Shown one piece after another: positions 1 to 8,727 of a stretch of DNA of 64,000 nucleotides (within the stretch, counting starts at the first letter, position 1; each line of letters starts with the position of its first letter). The stretch comes from Agaribacillus sp965228415. Its GTDB lineage: Bacteria; Bacteroidota; Bacteroidia; Cytophagales; Cyclobacteriaceae. The notes beneath the pieces are model-generated. The model saw nothing but the letters and a program-made list of their open reading frames with translations. It did no database searches and was not told where the DNA came from. The DNA lies in NCBI GenBank assembly GCA_965228415.1, contig OZ245814.1, positions 3,596,001-3,660,000 on the forward strand. The letters run 5' to 3'. Position numbers and translations under genes: made by a program.

Positions 1-228
1 TTGATTTTCCAAAGCAAAATGCGTGGTGTGTTCCGTTCCGTCTTTATCATTTATGATAAGTCTAATAATTCCGGTGTTAATGAAAAAGATCTCATTGGGA
101 ATTAAGTTTGGGATACTTAATGACTCTTTTCTTTTAAAAACCCTGACAAAACAGTCTTTCAGGAAACCTTCCATTTCGTCTTCTGAAATTGAAATCATTT
201 GTTTTATTGCCTGTCTTAGTTGTTCCAT
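1..228 (-). CDS. Crp/Fnr-type cyclic-nucleotide-binding regulator, N-terminal part (truncated by window edge)
   Basis: Translating the minus strand from the ATG at 226-228 gives 76 open codons running off the window start. The product begins MEQLRQAIKQMISISEDEM and continues with a stretch like the N-terminal half of the cupin-like cNMP-binding domain: an alpha-helical cap, then a strand pattern with FFINTGIIRLII and the GTEHTTHFALEN segment. Proteins of this kind are common one-component regulators in Bacteroidota, usually around 190 residues with a C-terminal helix-turn-helix, which lies outside the window here. The ligand and targets cannot be told. The competing plus-strand frame at 23-352 looks like a shadow. 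Confidence 0.7.
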   Translation of the reverse strand, partial: MEQLRQAIKQMISISEDEMEGFLKDCFVRVFKRKESLSIPNLIPNEIFFINTGIIRLIINDKDGTEHTTHFALENQ

Positions 229-376
229 TTACTTGTCAATATTTTATGGAATGTTGACAGTTTTTGACAGGCATGACTCACAGGGCTTATATTGGTTAAA
301 TCAGGCCAATGTCTTAGTATCTTATTCCGGAGCTGCAGCCAATTCAAATTAATTTTCAATAACTATTGTCTTTATT

Positions 377-901
377 TCATAACAGCAACCTAAACCCAAA
401 GACGGGAAGCTCTCCCTGCATAAAATCCAAATCTTCAGATCTTTTGAATCCCATATTCTCATACATTTTCCATGCTACCTGCATGGCTTTTGTTGAATGA
501 ATAATGACTTGAACCTGATTTTTGTCCTTCGCTCTTTGAATACATGCTTCTGTTAATAGCTTACCAATACCTTTTCCCCTTGCCAGGGAGTCTACGGCTA
601 ACAACCTAAAGCCCGCGGCATTTTTCTCCCTGGTGGCCGTTCCACCAGAACCATAATATTGCATATCATCAAAATAAACTACCCCGCCATCTATTTTCCC
701 TTCGGGAGATAAGGCCACTAATAATTTTGTTTCCGGCTTTTCGGTAAGGCTTCCAATGTTAGCCAGCATTTTGTAATAATTGGGTTGTTCATTTTGTTTG
801 GGGAACCCCTTCAATTGTGAATATACCTTCACCATTAATGCTCCAACTTCCCTGAATTCTGAAGGGTGAGCATCTCTTACGATGTATTCCCGCTTATTCA
901 T
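377..901 (-). CDS. GNAT family N-acetyltransferase
   Basis: A 174-residue protein starting at the ATG at 899-901; the frame opens upstream only with a TTG codon at 913, so the ATG is preferred. It has the GNAT fold: a substrate-side helical region, a central strand (LLVALSPEGKIDGGVVYF), and the acetyl-CoA loop ARGKGIGKLL near residues 107-116, followed by the usual YENMGFKR segment near the C-terminus. It would transfer an acetyl group from acetyl-CoA to an amine, but the acceptor is unknown. It is the first of three GNAT genes within 2.5 kb, all on the minus strand, and does not overlap its neighbours. Confidence 0.85.
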   Translation of the reverse strand: MNKREYIVRDAHPSEFREVGALMVKVYSQLKGFPKQNEQPNYYKMLANIGSLTEKPETKLLVALSPEGKIDGGVVYFDDMQYYGSGGTATREKNAAGFRLLAVDSLARGKGIGKLLTEACIQRAKDKNQVQVIIHSTKAMQVAWKMYENMGFKRSEDLDFMQGELPVFGFRLLL

Positions 902-974
902 ACCTGATGTCAACCTAATGCTAATCGGCCCGTCTCAATATTATCTGACAATTTAAACTTCATTTCCTTTGCAT

Positions 975-1412
975 CTACTGTGGATTTAAATCAACACTTA
1001 TCATCCAATTGATTCCGAACTTGTCGGTAAACATGCCGAAATAGGACCCCCAAAAGGTTTTATCCATAGGCATCGTAACCTGTCCACCACTGGAGAGCTC
1101 GGCAAAAATCCGGTCTGCTTCCTCCGTTGTATCCGTATTAATGGAAATGGAAAAGTTGTTTCCTACTTTGTAATTGGAAGCCCATTCTCCGCCGGTATCA
1201 CTTCCCATCAATACGGTCTCTTTGCTTATAGGCAGCGAAATGTGCATAATTTTGTTTTTGTCAGCATCCGACACGGGTGGCATGTCATCTTGATGAGGCA
1301 TTTCTTCAAATCTTCCGACATAGGGAAACTCTCCACCAAACACAGATTTATAGAAATTAAAGGCCTCTTCGCAGTTTCCATTGAAAGTTAAATATACGTT
1401 TACTGTAGTCAT
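975..1412 (-). CDS. VOC family protein, PhnB/YjdN-like
   Basis: A 145-residue single-domain protein of the vicinal-oxygen-chelate (glyoxalase/bleomycin resistance) superfamily. It resembles the PhnB/YjdN subgroup: it begins TVNVYLTFNGNCEEAFNFY, has the FGGEF turn typical of the first beta-alpha-beta-beta-beta module, and ends with the FWGSYFGMFTDKFGINWMI strand typical of this subgroup. PhnB-like proteins are small cytosolic dimers, and most have no proven substrate. A metal-dependent isomerase or a binding role cannot be chosen from sequence. It lies between two GNAT genes with separate spacing on both sides, so it is probably an independent unit. Confidence 0.85.
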   Translation of the reverse strand: MTTVNVYLTFNGNCEEAFNFYKSVFGGEFPYVGRFEEMPHQDDMPPVSDADKNKIMHISLPISKETVLMGSDTGGEWASNYKVGNNFSISINTDTTEEADRIFAELSSGGQVTMPMDKTFWGSYFGMFTDKFGINWMISVDLNPQ

Positions 1413-1610
1413 CTTTATGTTGTTTTTGATGTGTAGTTGATAGATATATTCATGTGCAGGAATCCTGAAAGTTTCACCTTCAGCGTTTGATTAATTTAAG
1501 TTACTACTTTTCCTGATTTTAAATGCAAGAATTTTCGGGTACCCTATTAAAATATAAAAGAAATCCGGGCAGCGTTTATCGCCTTGTGGCATTATTAACT
1601 TTTAGTGATA

Positions 1611-2084
1611 TCACCTGCCTTTAATAATAGACATCAAAATTAAGCTTTTCCATCCGTTCACAGTTTTAATACATTCCCTGATAATGCCCTCCTGTTCAAA
1701 ACCTTCACTTTTATATAATTGGAAGGCCCGATGGTTTTCGCTGAGTACATCCAACCATAACCTGTGATAGCTGTTTTGCTTAAAACAAAACGTTTTTACC
1801 CATCTGATCGCAGCCCTGCCATAACCTTTTCCCTTATCACCAATAACTATTCTTCTGAATTCCAGGCTTTCGTGTTCCCGCTCAGTTACTGCGAGTACAA
1901 TAAATCCCACCAGGACTCCGGATCGGTCAAAAATACTAAAGTGAAATTCATTGTGACTTTCAATTACTTGTAAATGTCTTTCGCGGGAATATGGAAAGAT
2001 AAATTGTCGATTTTCCGGAATACTTTCCAGTGTCAGTATCTCACTTATATCTTCCAGGTTGGTTTTAACTACTTTGATCATCAT
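1611..2084 (-). CDS. GNAT family N-acetyltransferase, RimJ-like
   Basis: The frame is open back to an ATG at 2147, but the first 21 residues of that version look unconserved. The GNAT core begins at MMIKVVKTNLEDISEIL, so the start at 2084 (or 2081) is chosen, giving about 157 residues. Acetyl-CoA loop GDKGKGYGRAAI and the C-terminal FQLYKSEGFEQEGIIRECI segment match the RimJ/RimL-like branch that acetylates protein N-termini or small molecules. The target is unknown. It lies just downstream of another GNAT gene (8-nt gap from the longer start), so the two may be co-transcribed. Confidence 0.8.
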   Translation of the reverse strand: MMIKVVKTNLEDISEILTLESIPENRQFIFPYSRERHLQVIESHNEFHFSIFDRSGVLVGFIVLAVTEREHESLEFRRIVIGDKGKGYGRAAIRWVKTFCFKQNSYHRLWLDVLSENHRAFQLYKSEGFEQEGIIRECIKTVNGWKSLILMSIIKGR

Positions 2085-2154
2085 GTTTAACGTATCAGTA
2101 TTACCAATGACCACAACCATCCGGCTTTGGTAGTAAGAGCCGGTCATGGCTACA

Positions 2155-2679
2155 CTATGTTAATTCCAGTCGCATTAAATCATCCGTTTGCTTGTCCTTT
2201 CCCACCCAAAAGGTATGGGCCTTAAATTTCACAAATCCTCTTTTTTCATATACGTGAATAGCCCGGGCGTTTTTCTCCCATACCCCTAACCATATATACT
2301 TTAGATTATGTTCATTGGCAATCCCGATAGCTTTTTCCAGCAGCTGAGGGCCAAATCCCCTTCCCTGAAATTCTTTTAATATATAAATTCTTTCTAACTC
2401 GAGCGACTCCTTATCATTAATATCTGTCTGAGCCGGCGTCAGGTTAACTTTCAAATAACCGACTAATTTGTTTTCCCAATAAGCCAGGTAAAACGTAGAA
2501 TGTGCATTTAAAAGTTCCCTTTCTATTTGTTTATGACTCAAGGACTTTTCAATATATTCATTCATGTCTTCTACCGTATTTTCCGCGGCAAACGTTTCCT
2601 TGAATGTCGTAACAGCGATGTCTTTTATAACATCGAGATCGTTAATATCACCTTGTTTGATGGATAGTTTCACCTTCAA
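2155..2679 (-). CDS. GNAT family N-acetyltransferase, PaiA-like
   Basis: 174 residues. The acetyl-CoA loop is in LKEFQGRGFGPQLLEKAI, preceded by LELERIYI, and followed by WLGVWEKNARAIHVYEKRGF. This arrangement resembles the PaiA/spermidine-spermine acetyltransferase branch of the GNAT superfamily. No ATG is available near the start: the frame opens with TTG at 2679 or GTG at 2673, so the exact N-terminus is uncertain. Polyamine acetylation is a reasonable guess from family resemblance only. It is probably transcribed together with the next GNAT gene downstream. Confidence 0.8.
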   Translation of the reverse strand: MKVKLSIKQGDINDLDVIKDIAVTTFKETFAAENTVEDMNEYIEKSLSHKQIERELLNAHSTFYLAYWENKLVGYLKVNLTPAQTDINDKESLELERIYILKEFQGRGFGPQLLEKAIGIANEHNLKYIWLGVWEKNARAIHVYEKRGFVKFKAHTFWVGKDKQTDDLMRLELT

Positions 2680-2730
2680 AATACTGCTGATTGGTAATTA
2701 CTAAAATAAACCAATTACTACAAGATCATC

Positions 2731-2765
2731 AAAAAAAGCCCTGATTTTGATGATCAGAGCTTTTT
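2731..2765. terminator. Bidirectional intrinsic terminator between nrdA and the GNAT gene
   Basis: An interrupted stem joins AAAAAGC-CTGAT (2734-2745) to ATCAG-A-GCTTTTT (2753-2765) around a short loop, with A/T tracts on both sides. Read on the minus strand it ends in seven T residues, so it suits the end of the nrdBA transcript, whose nrdA stop codon is at 2895. Confidence 0.75.
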
Positions 2766-2894
2766 GTCAATAATTACAATGGCAATTTTTTTGCTTATTT
2801 CCAAAATGAGTTCGCCATGAACAAGCCGGAAATACTTCGGCGCTTCTTTTTAAATCAAACCGACACCGGATCGCTATTATATATATCTGCAATT

Positions 2895-5282
2895 TTAACT
2901 ACCACAGGCTTCGCATTCATCGGGATTATCCAGTGAGCAAGCCATATCAGCTTGTTTTTGTTGCATCTGCTGACTTTGTGTATCCGCTGCCTCCTGTTGT
3001 GGGTTTTGGGCAGCATTTTTATCCACAGTAAACTTGATAGCATCGGTAGCGGCTTTGGATCTTAAGTAATACAAGCCGGTTTTCAGCCCTCGTTTCCAGG
3101 CATAAAAATGCATAGAGGTTAATTTACCAAAGTTTGGATCCTGGATATGCACGTTCATACTTTGTGATTGGCAAATATAGGCTCCCCTATCGGCAGACAT
3201 ATCAATAATAGCCTTTTGGGATATCTCCCAAACTGTTTTATAAAGATCTTTAATATTTTGCGGGATTTCCGGAATATTCTGAACTGATCCGTTGGCAGCA
3301 ATTAGCCGGTTTTTCATGGCATCATTCCACAAGCCTAGTTCGATCAGATCCTTCATTAAATGTTTATTTACTACAATAAACTCTCCGGATAGGGTTCTCC
3401 TGGTATAAATGTTGGAAGTATATGGCTCAAAACATTCGTTGTTTCCAAGAATTTGTGAAGTAGAAGCCGTAGGCATCGGCGCTACCAACAAAGAGTTTCT
3501 AACACCGTGTTTTTTAACTTCTCTTTTTAAGCTCTCCCAATCCCAACGGCCGGACTTAGGCGTGATACCCCACATGTCAAACTGGAAAATCCCTTTGGAA
3601 ACCGGTGAGCCTTTAAATGTTTCATATTTACCTTCAACTTCAGCCAGGTCCTTGGAGGCTGTCATGGCGGCAAAATAGATCGTTTCAAAAATATCTTCAT
3701 TTAATCCCCGGGCCTCTTTCGAATCAAACGGCATTCTCAACTTTATAAAAGTATCCGCTAATCCCTGGACGCCAATGCCAACCGGGCGATGTCGCATATT
3801 TGAGTTCCTGGCTTCAGGTACCGGGTAATAATTAACATCAATCACTTTGTTAAGATTCTTAGTGACTACGTAGGAAATCTCATATAATTTCTGATGATCG
3901 AATTTGCCGTCTTCGGTCACAAACTTTGGCAGCGCAATGGAAGCAAGATTACACACAGCTACCTCATCAGGGGATGTATATTCAATAATTTCAGTGCACA
4001 GATTACTCGACTTAATTGTTCCCAAATTCTTTTGATTGGACTTTTTGTTGGCTGCGTCTTTGTACAACATATATGGTGTACCGGTTTCAATCTGAGCCTC
4101 TAAAATTTCAAACCAAAGATCCTGTGCTTTTACCTGTTTTCTATAACGTTCTTCTTTTTCGTATTTAGTGTATAATTTCTCAAAATCTTCCCCGTAACAA
4201 TCGGCCAGGCCAGGCGCTTCGTTGGGGCAGAATAAAGACCACATTTCATTATTTTCCACCCTTTTCATAAAAAGATCCGGGATCCAAAGTGCGTAAAAGA
4301 GATCTCTGGCTCTTAACTCTTCCTTACCGTGATTTTTTCTTAAATCCAGGAAAGCAAAAATATCATCATGCCATGGTTCAAGATAAATGGCAAAGCTCCC
4401 TTTTCTCTTACCACCTCCCTGATCTACATACCGGGCAGTCATATCAAAATTTCTCAACATCGGCACAATACCATTGGATACACCCCCGGTACCCTTGATA
4501 TAAGATCCTGTCGCCCTGACATTATGAATGCTTAAACCTATGCCACCTGCAGACTGGGATATCTTAGCCGTTTGTTTTAATGTATCGTAAATACCATCAA
4601 TACTATCTTCCTTCATCGTTAACAAAAAGCACGATGATAATTGCGGCTTAGGCGTGCCAGCGTTAAACAATGTTGGCGTTGCATGGGTAAACCACTTCCC
4701 TGATAAAAGATTATAGGTTTTAACCACTTCTTCAATATCCTCCATATGAATACCAACAGCCACTCTCATCAACATATGCTGCGGTCTTTCCACTACTTTA
4801 CCATCAATTTTCATAAGATAAGACCTTTCCAGGGTTTTAAACCCGAAATAGTCATAACTGAAGTCACGATCATAGATGATGGTGGAATCCAGTAGTGCAG
4901 CATTTTTCTTTATGACACCATAAGCTTCCTTGGAGATCAACGGTGCGTTTTCTCCTGTTCTTGGATCTACGTATGTGTAAAGCCTTTTCATCGTATTTGA
5001 AAAAGATTTACTGGTCACTCTATGGAGGTTGGAAATGGCTATTCTGGCAGCTAATTTGGCAAAATCAGGATGCTGCGTAGTCATTGTAGCCGCCGTCTCT
5101 GCAGCCAAATTATCAAGTTCAACGGTGGTGACGCCATCATAGATTCCGTTAATTACCTTTTTGGCAATTTCAACCGGTTCTACATAGCTCATATCCAAAC
5201 CATAACACAGTTTTTCAATTCTCGCCGTTACCTTGTCAAATTTGACTGACTCACGTCTACCGTCTCTTTTAACTACTAACAT
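2895..5282 (-). CDS. nrdA: Ribonucleoside-diphosphate reductase, class Ia alpha subunit
   Basis: 795 residues. It reduces NDPs to dNDPs in the cytosol with the NrdB radical subunit. An ATP-cone occupies roughly residues 1-90 (MLVVKRDGRRESVKFDKVT). The catalytic barrel carries the redox pair at about C218 (QLSSCFLL) and C444 (VAVCNLAS), the thiyl-radical cysteine at about C429 in SSNLCTEI, and the SQSAGGIG loop. The C-terminus ends with the electron-shuttling CEAC motif (residues 790-793). Length and motifs are those of eukaryote-like class Ia enzymes that are frequent in Bacteroidota. The gene follows nrdB by 44 nt on the same strand and is followed by a terminator, so nrdB-nrdA is an operon. 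Confidence 0.97.
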   Translation of the reverse strand: MLVVKRDGRRESVKFDKVTARIEKLCYGLDMSYVEPVEIAKKVINGIYDGVTTVELDNLAAETAATMTTQHPDFAKLAARIAISNLHRVTSKSFSNTMKRLYTYVDPRTGENAPLISKEAYGVIKKNAALLDSTIIYDRDFSYDYFGFKTLERSYLMKIDGKVVERPQHMLMRVAVGIHMEDIEEVVKTYNLLSGKWFTHATPTLFNAGTPKPQLSSCFLLTMKEDSIDGIYDTLKQTAKISQSAGGIGLSIHNVRATGSYIKGTGGVSNGIVPMLRNFDMTARYVDQGGGKRKGSFAIYLEPWHDDIFAFLDLRKNHGKEELRARDLFYALWIPDLFMKRVENNEMWSLFCPNEAPGLADCYGEDFEKLYTKYEKEERYRKQVKAQDLWFEILEAQIETGTPYMLYKDAANKKSNQKNLGTIKSSNLCTEIIEYTSPDEVAVCNLASIALPKFVTEDGKFDHQKLYEISYVVTKNLNKVIDVNYYPVPEARNSNMRHRPVGIGVQGLADTFIKLRMPFDSKEARGLNEDIFETIYFAAMTASKDLAEVEGKYETFKGSPVSKGIFQFDMWGITPKSGRWDWESLKREVKKHGVRNSLLVAPMPTASTSQILGNNECFEPYTSNIYTRRTLSGEFIVVNKHLMKDLIELGLWNDAMKNRLIAANGSVQNIPEIPQNIKDLYKTVWEISQKAIIDMSADRGAYICQSQSMNVHIQDPNFGKLTSMHFYAWKRGLKTGLYYLRSKAATDAIKFTVDKNAAQNPQQEAADTQSQQMQQKQADMACSLDNPDECEACGS

Positions 5283-5326
5283 TTATCAGGGGATTTAATG
5301 GGGTTAACAATTTTTTTTGATACAGA

Positions 5327-6313
5327 CTAGAAATCTTCGTCTAATGAGAATTTGGATTTATTCTCCTCTTTCTGCATTACGCCTGCTTTCTGGTATTCTC
5401 CGACACGTTTTTCAAAGAAGTTGGTTTTGCCTTGCAAGGAAATCATTTCCATAAAATCAAATGGGTTGGTAGCGCCATAAATTTTAGTGCAACCCAGCTC
5501 GGCTAATAACCGATCGGCTACAAATTCAATATACTGACACATTAGATCTGCATTCATGCCTATCAACTTAACCGGCAAGGCATCAGTGACAAATTCCTTC
5601 TCGATTTCTACAGCGTCTTTGATTATTTCAACGATTTTTTCCTCACCTAGTTTATTGGTGACATGATTGTTATATAACAGGCAGGCAAAATCACAGTGCA
5701 GCCCTTCGTCTCGTGAAATTAATTCATTGGAAAAACTCAATCCTGGCATTAATCCTCTTTTCTTCAGCCAGAAAATTGAACAAAAGCTTCCCGAAAAGAA
5801 AATTCCTTCTACAGCAGCAAATGCGATCAATCTTTCCTGGAATGATCCTTCATCAATCCATCTCAAAGCCCAATCTGCTTTCTTCTTAACACAATCCATT
5901 GTCTCGATGGCATTAAAAAGTTTATCTTTTTGATTGGTATCTTTTACATAGGTATCAATCAAAAGGGAATAAGTCTCGGAATGAATGTTTTCGATAGCAA
6001 TTTGAAATCCATAAAAAAACTTGGCTTCGGTATATTGTACTTCGGCAACAAAGTGCTCGGCCAGGTTTTCATTAACAATACCATCACTGGCTGCAAAGAA
6101 TGCCAGTACATGAGAAATAAAATGTCGCTCGCCGTCATTAAGGTTTTCCCAATCCTTCAAATCCTGGCTAAGATCAATTTCCTCCGCAGTCCAAAAACTT
6201 GCCTCGGCTTTTTTATAAAATTGCCAGATGTCATCGTGCTCAATAGGGAATAAAACAAACCTATTCTTATTCTCTTCTAAGATAGGTTCTGTAACGGCGC
6301 CTTTATTATTCAT
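5327..6313 (-). CDS. nrdB: Ribonucleoside-diphosphate reductase, class Ia beta (radical) subunit
   Basis: 328 residues, all-helical ferritin-like fold. The diiron ligands can be read in order: D47 (EEIDLSQD), E108 and H111 in IENIHSETY, E169 (AVEGIFFSG), E203 and H206 (RDEGLHCDF). The radical tyrosine would be Y115 in the HSETY segment. It houses the tyrosyl radical that starts catalysis in NrdA. It is the first gene of the nrdB-nrdA operon. The 477-nt region upstream separates it from the divergent ribosomal protein genes. I could not identify an NrdR box with confidence. Confidence 0.97.
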   Translation of the reverse strand: MNNKGAVTEPILEENKNRFVLFPIEHDDIWQFYKKAEASFWTAEEIDLSQDLKDWENLNDGERHFISHVLAFFAASDGIVNENLAEHFVAEVQYTEAKFFYGFQIAIENIHSETYSLLIDTYVKDTNQKDKLFNAIETMDCVKKKADWALRWIDEGSFQERLIAFAAVEGIFFSGSFCSIFWLKKRGLMPGLSFSNELISRDEGLHCDFACLLYNNHVTNKLGEEKIVEIIKDAVEIEKEFVTDALPVKLIGMNADLMCQYIEFVADRLLAELGCTKIYGATNPFDFMEMISLQGKTNFFEKRVGEYQKAGVMQKEENKSKFSLDEDF

Positions 6314-6790
6314 TAATATTATTTTTTTGTTGATCCTATAAATAACTCACAGAAATTACCAGTCACTTCGCATTATCATTAATAGTAACGAAAAAGTCGA
6401 TTTTATTGGATTTATCCCTTAACTATACAAACTTCCCTGTGTTGTCGATCAGTTACCTTTAGCAGTTGCCTGTAAGATGGGCTATTTTTTCGAAGATAAC
6501 TTTCACAAATATGATAAAATCACAACTAAAAATCAAAGATGCCCCGCCTAAAAATTTGAACATTAAAAAATGTAAAAATACTATTTAACCTATTGATTTA
6601 CATGGATTTAAATACCATTTATGCAATGAACACTTGATAATTACTTCCCCAAAAAAAGGGTTATTTTTTTTAAAAAAAAATTTATTTTCTCATTACTCTA
6701 ATTTTTTAAATATTAACGATTTGATTTATACCTTAAATACCATATCTTTGCAAACCATTTTTCAATTGACAAAATAATTTATTCCAATAG
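6314..6790. other. Divergent intergenic region nrdB / rplU
   Basis: 477 bases without a convincing gene. The rplU side is very AT-rich, with long A and T tracts at about 6652-6712, and ends in the rplU promoter. The nrdB side must hold that operon's promoter, but I see no full TTG-N19-TAnnTTTG match on the minus strand there. Confidence 0.5.
6720..6750 (+). promoter_or_regulatory. Bacteroidota-type promoter of rplU-rpmA
   Basis: TTTG at 6720-6723 is followed after 19 bases by TATCTTTG at 6743-6750, a full match to the Bacteroidota -7 consensus TAnnTTTG. A start about 6 bases downstream would leave a leader of roughly 35 nt before the rplU ATG. Confidence 0.8.
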
Positions 6791-7099
6791 ATGTACGCAA
6801 TTGTTGATATAGCAGGAAAGCAGTTCAAGGTAACAAAAGATCAGTTCGTTTATGCTCCTTTGATGGACAGCGAGGCTGGCGCTTCCGTAGATTTTGATAA
6901 GGTGCTACTGACCGATGACAATGGAAAAGTTAAAATCGGTTCACCTACCATAAAAGGAGCCAAGGTTTCAGGTAAGGTTCTTGAGCACGTTAAAGGTGAC
7001 AAAGTGATTGTATTCAAGAAGAAGAGACGGAAAGGATACAAAGTAAAAAATGGTCACAGACAGCAATTTACAAAGGTATTAATTGAGAAAATATCATAA
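6791..7099 (+). CDS. rplU: 50S ribosomal protein L21
   Basis: 102 residues, the usual length for bL21. It starts MYAIVDIAGKQFKV, a near-universal L21 opening, and ends with the basic segment KKKRRKGYKVKNGHRQQFTKV that contacts 23S rRNA. It is a structural protein of the large ribosomal subunit. It is separated from rpmA by 12 nt, the universally seen rplU-rpmA pair, and is driven by the promoter at 6720-6750. Confidence 0.98.
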   Translation: MYAIVDIAGKQFKVTKDQFVYAPLMDSEAGASVDFDKVLLTDDNGKVKIGSPTIKGAKVSGKVLEHVKGDKVIVFKKKRRKGYKVKNGHRQQFTKVLIEKIS

Positions 7100-7111
7100 A
7101 ATCATTTTAAA

Positions 7112-7372
7112 ATGGCACATAAAAAAGGAGCGGGTAGCTCTAAGAACGGAAGAGAATCGGAAAGTAAACGCTTAGGCGTGAAGATTTACGGTGGTCAGAA
7201 GGCGATAGCTGGTAATATTCTTGTAAGACAAAGAGGAACCAAGCATCACCCCGGTGAAAATGTGGGCATGGGTAAGGATCACACGTTGTTTGCCTTAAAA
7301 GATGGTACTGTGATCTTTAAGAAAGGAAGAAATAACCGTTCTTTTGTTTCTGTTGAGGCAGCAGAAGCTTAG
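7112..7372 (+). CDS. rpmA: 50S ribosomal protein L27
   Basis: 86 residues, standard for bL27. The N-terminus MAHKKGAGSSKNGRES and the RQRGTKHHPGENVGMGKDHTLFA core are characteristic. L27 extends its N-terminus to the peptidyl-transferase centre; here it starts directly with MAHKKG, without the cleaved extension found in Firmicutes. It is the second gene of the rplU operon and is followed 28 nt later by a terminator. Confidence 0.98.
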   Translation: MAHKKGAGSSKNGRESESKRLGVKIYGGQKAIAGNILVRQRGTKHHPGENVGMGKDHTLFALKDGTVIFKKGRNNRSFVSVEAAEA

Positions 7373-7399
7373 TTGAGAAATTTTATTACTTGGAATACG

Positions 7400-7428
7400 G
7401 CACAGGTTATATTAATCTGTGCTTTTTT
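7400..7428 (+). terminator. Intrinsic terminator after rpmA
   Basis: Stem GCACAG (7400-7405) and CTGTGC (7417-7422), loop of 11 bases, followed by six T residues (7423-7428). Confidence 0.85.
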
Positions 7429-7452
7429 AGTTTTGGAAAGTTGTGTTTTCCG

Positions 7453-8727
7453 CTACCGGGTAAATACCTGCATTCTGTGAGCATCTATTTTCAGGAGAAC
7501 AAAAATCAAAATAGTAAAAGACCACAGTGAAGAGCCCCCATAACTAAAAAACGGTAAAGGTATCCCAATCACCGGAAAGAGGCCAATACTCATACCAATA
7601 TTAATCATAAAGTGGGAAAACAAAATACTTACCACTGAGTAACCATAAACGCGGGCAAATCTTGACTTTTGTCTCTCCGAAATAATTAATAATCTTAAGA
7701 ATAATGTACTGAATAAAACGATCAGGACCAGGCTTCCGAGCCAACCATGTTCTTCTCCGATTGTACTAAATATAAAGTCAGTACTTTGCTTCGGTACATA
7801 TCTTCCACTTGTTTGGGTTCCCTTTAAATAACCTTTGCCAAGCCATCCGCCGGAACCAATAGCAATTTTGGATTGGGTAACATTGTATTCTACTCCCAAC
7901 GGATCTGAGCCCGGATTGAACAATACCATTATTCTTTTCTGTTGATGGGGGGGTAAGACCTCATTTACCAAATAATCCACACTGAAAATAATGCCAATGA
8001 TCAACGTGGCTGTGCCAAGAAGCACCATAAGGCGTTGTGTTTTCAGGTTTTTCCCCCAGAAAATAACAATTGCAGCGGTTATCAAGACAATCCCTCCTAC
8101 CAAAAACCAATCATTTTCGACCAGCAAAGTTAAAACCACCAAGGTTATCGCCATCAGCCCAATAATCAAAATGATTGGATTCAATCCCTCACGATATAAA
8201 ACCAACACAAAACAGGAAAAGATCAAGGCCGTACCCGCATCCGGCTGAAGTAATATCAATATCATCGGTGCCCCAATAATCAGCAGAATTATGCCAAGTG
8301 ATTTAACCTTATCAAACCTCGGGTTGTGATCGTTGAAATACTTGGCCAGGGTAAGCGTGGTAGCAAATTTGGTTAATTCAGAAGGTTGAAACTTAAAGCT
8401 GCCAATCGGAAACCAGGAGCTAGCCCCGTTTACCGATGTGGTAAACAGCACACCAATTAGCAACAACATAAAGAAACCATAAATAAAATAGGCAGTGGAG
8501 TTGTAGACTTTGAAATCAATCACTAGAATAAACATGATAGTGATCAAGCAGATTCCAATCCATAAGAGTTGTCGGCCGGAGCCCGAGTTAATATCCGTTA
8601 ACTGCGTACTCACATCCGGATTGTAGGAGGCAGCATAAATGTTTAGCCATCCCAGTAACACCAGAATGCCATAAATTACTGTTACCAGCCAGTCAACTTT
8701 ATTTATTAAAAGATCCTGCCTTCTCAC
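7453..8727 (-). CDS. rodA: Rod-shape peptidoglycan polymerase RodA (SEDS family)
   Basis: 424 residues with about ten hydrophobic segments, as expected for a SEDS glycosyltransferase in the inner membrane. Signature stretches include QPDAGTALIF, the GSGGWLGKGYLKGTQ loop, TDFIFSTIGEEHGWLGS and GIPLPFFSYGGSSL near the C-terminus. It polymerises lipid II into glycan strands together with PBP2, whose gene lies directly upstream. The start codon is GTG at 8725-8727, abutting the mrdA stop at 8728, which suggests translational coupling. It is the last gene of the mreB-mreC-mreD-mrdA-rodA block. Confidence 0.96.
   Translation of the reverse strand: MRRQDLLINKVDWLVTVIYGILVLLGWLNIYAASYNPDVSTQLTDINSGSGRQLLWIGICLITIMFILVIDFKVYNSTAYFIYGFFMLLLIGVLFTTSVNGASSWFPIGSFKFQPSELTKFATTLTLAKYFNDHNPRFDKVKSLGIILLIIGAPMILILLQPDAGTALIFSCFVLVLYREGLNPIILIIGLMAITLVVLTLLVENDWFLVGGIVLITAAIVIFWGKNLKTQRLMVLLGTATLIIGIIFSVDYLVNEVLPPHQQKRIMVLFNPGSDPLGVEYNVTQSKIAIGSGGWLGKGYLKGTQTSGRYVPKQSTDFIFSTIGEEHGWLGSLVLIVLFSTLFLRLLIISERQKSRFARVYGYSVVSILFSHFMINIGMSIGLFPVIGIPLPFFSYGGSSLWSFTILIFVLLKIDAHRMQVFTR

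Noticed and set aside
23..352. Plus-strand ORF of 109 codons at the window start
   Set aside because: It covers the reverse of a credible Crp/Fnr-type N-terminus and has no family resemblance.
6314..6500. NrdR box before nrdB
   Set aside because: No pair of sequences close to the NrdR consensus could be read with confidence.
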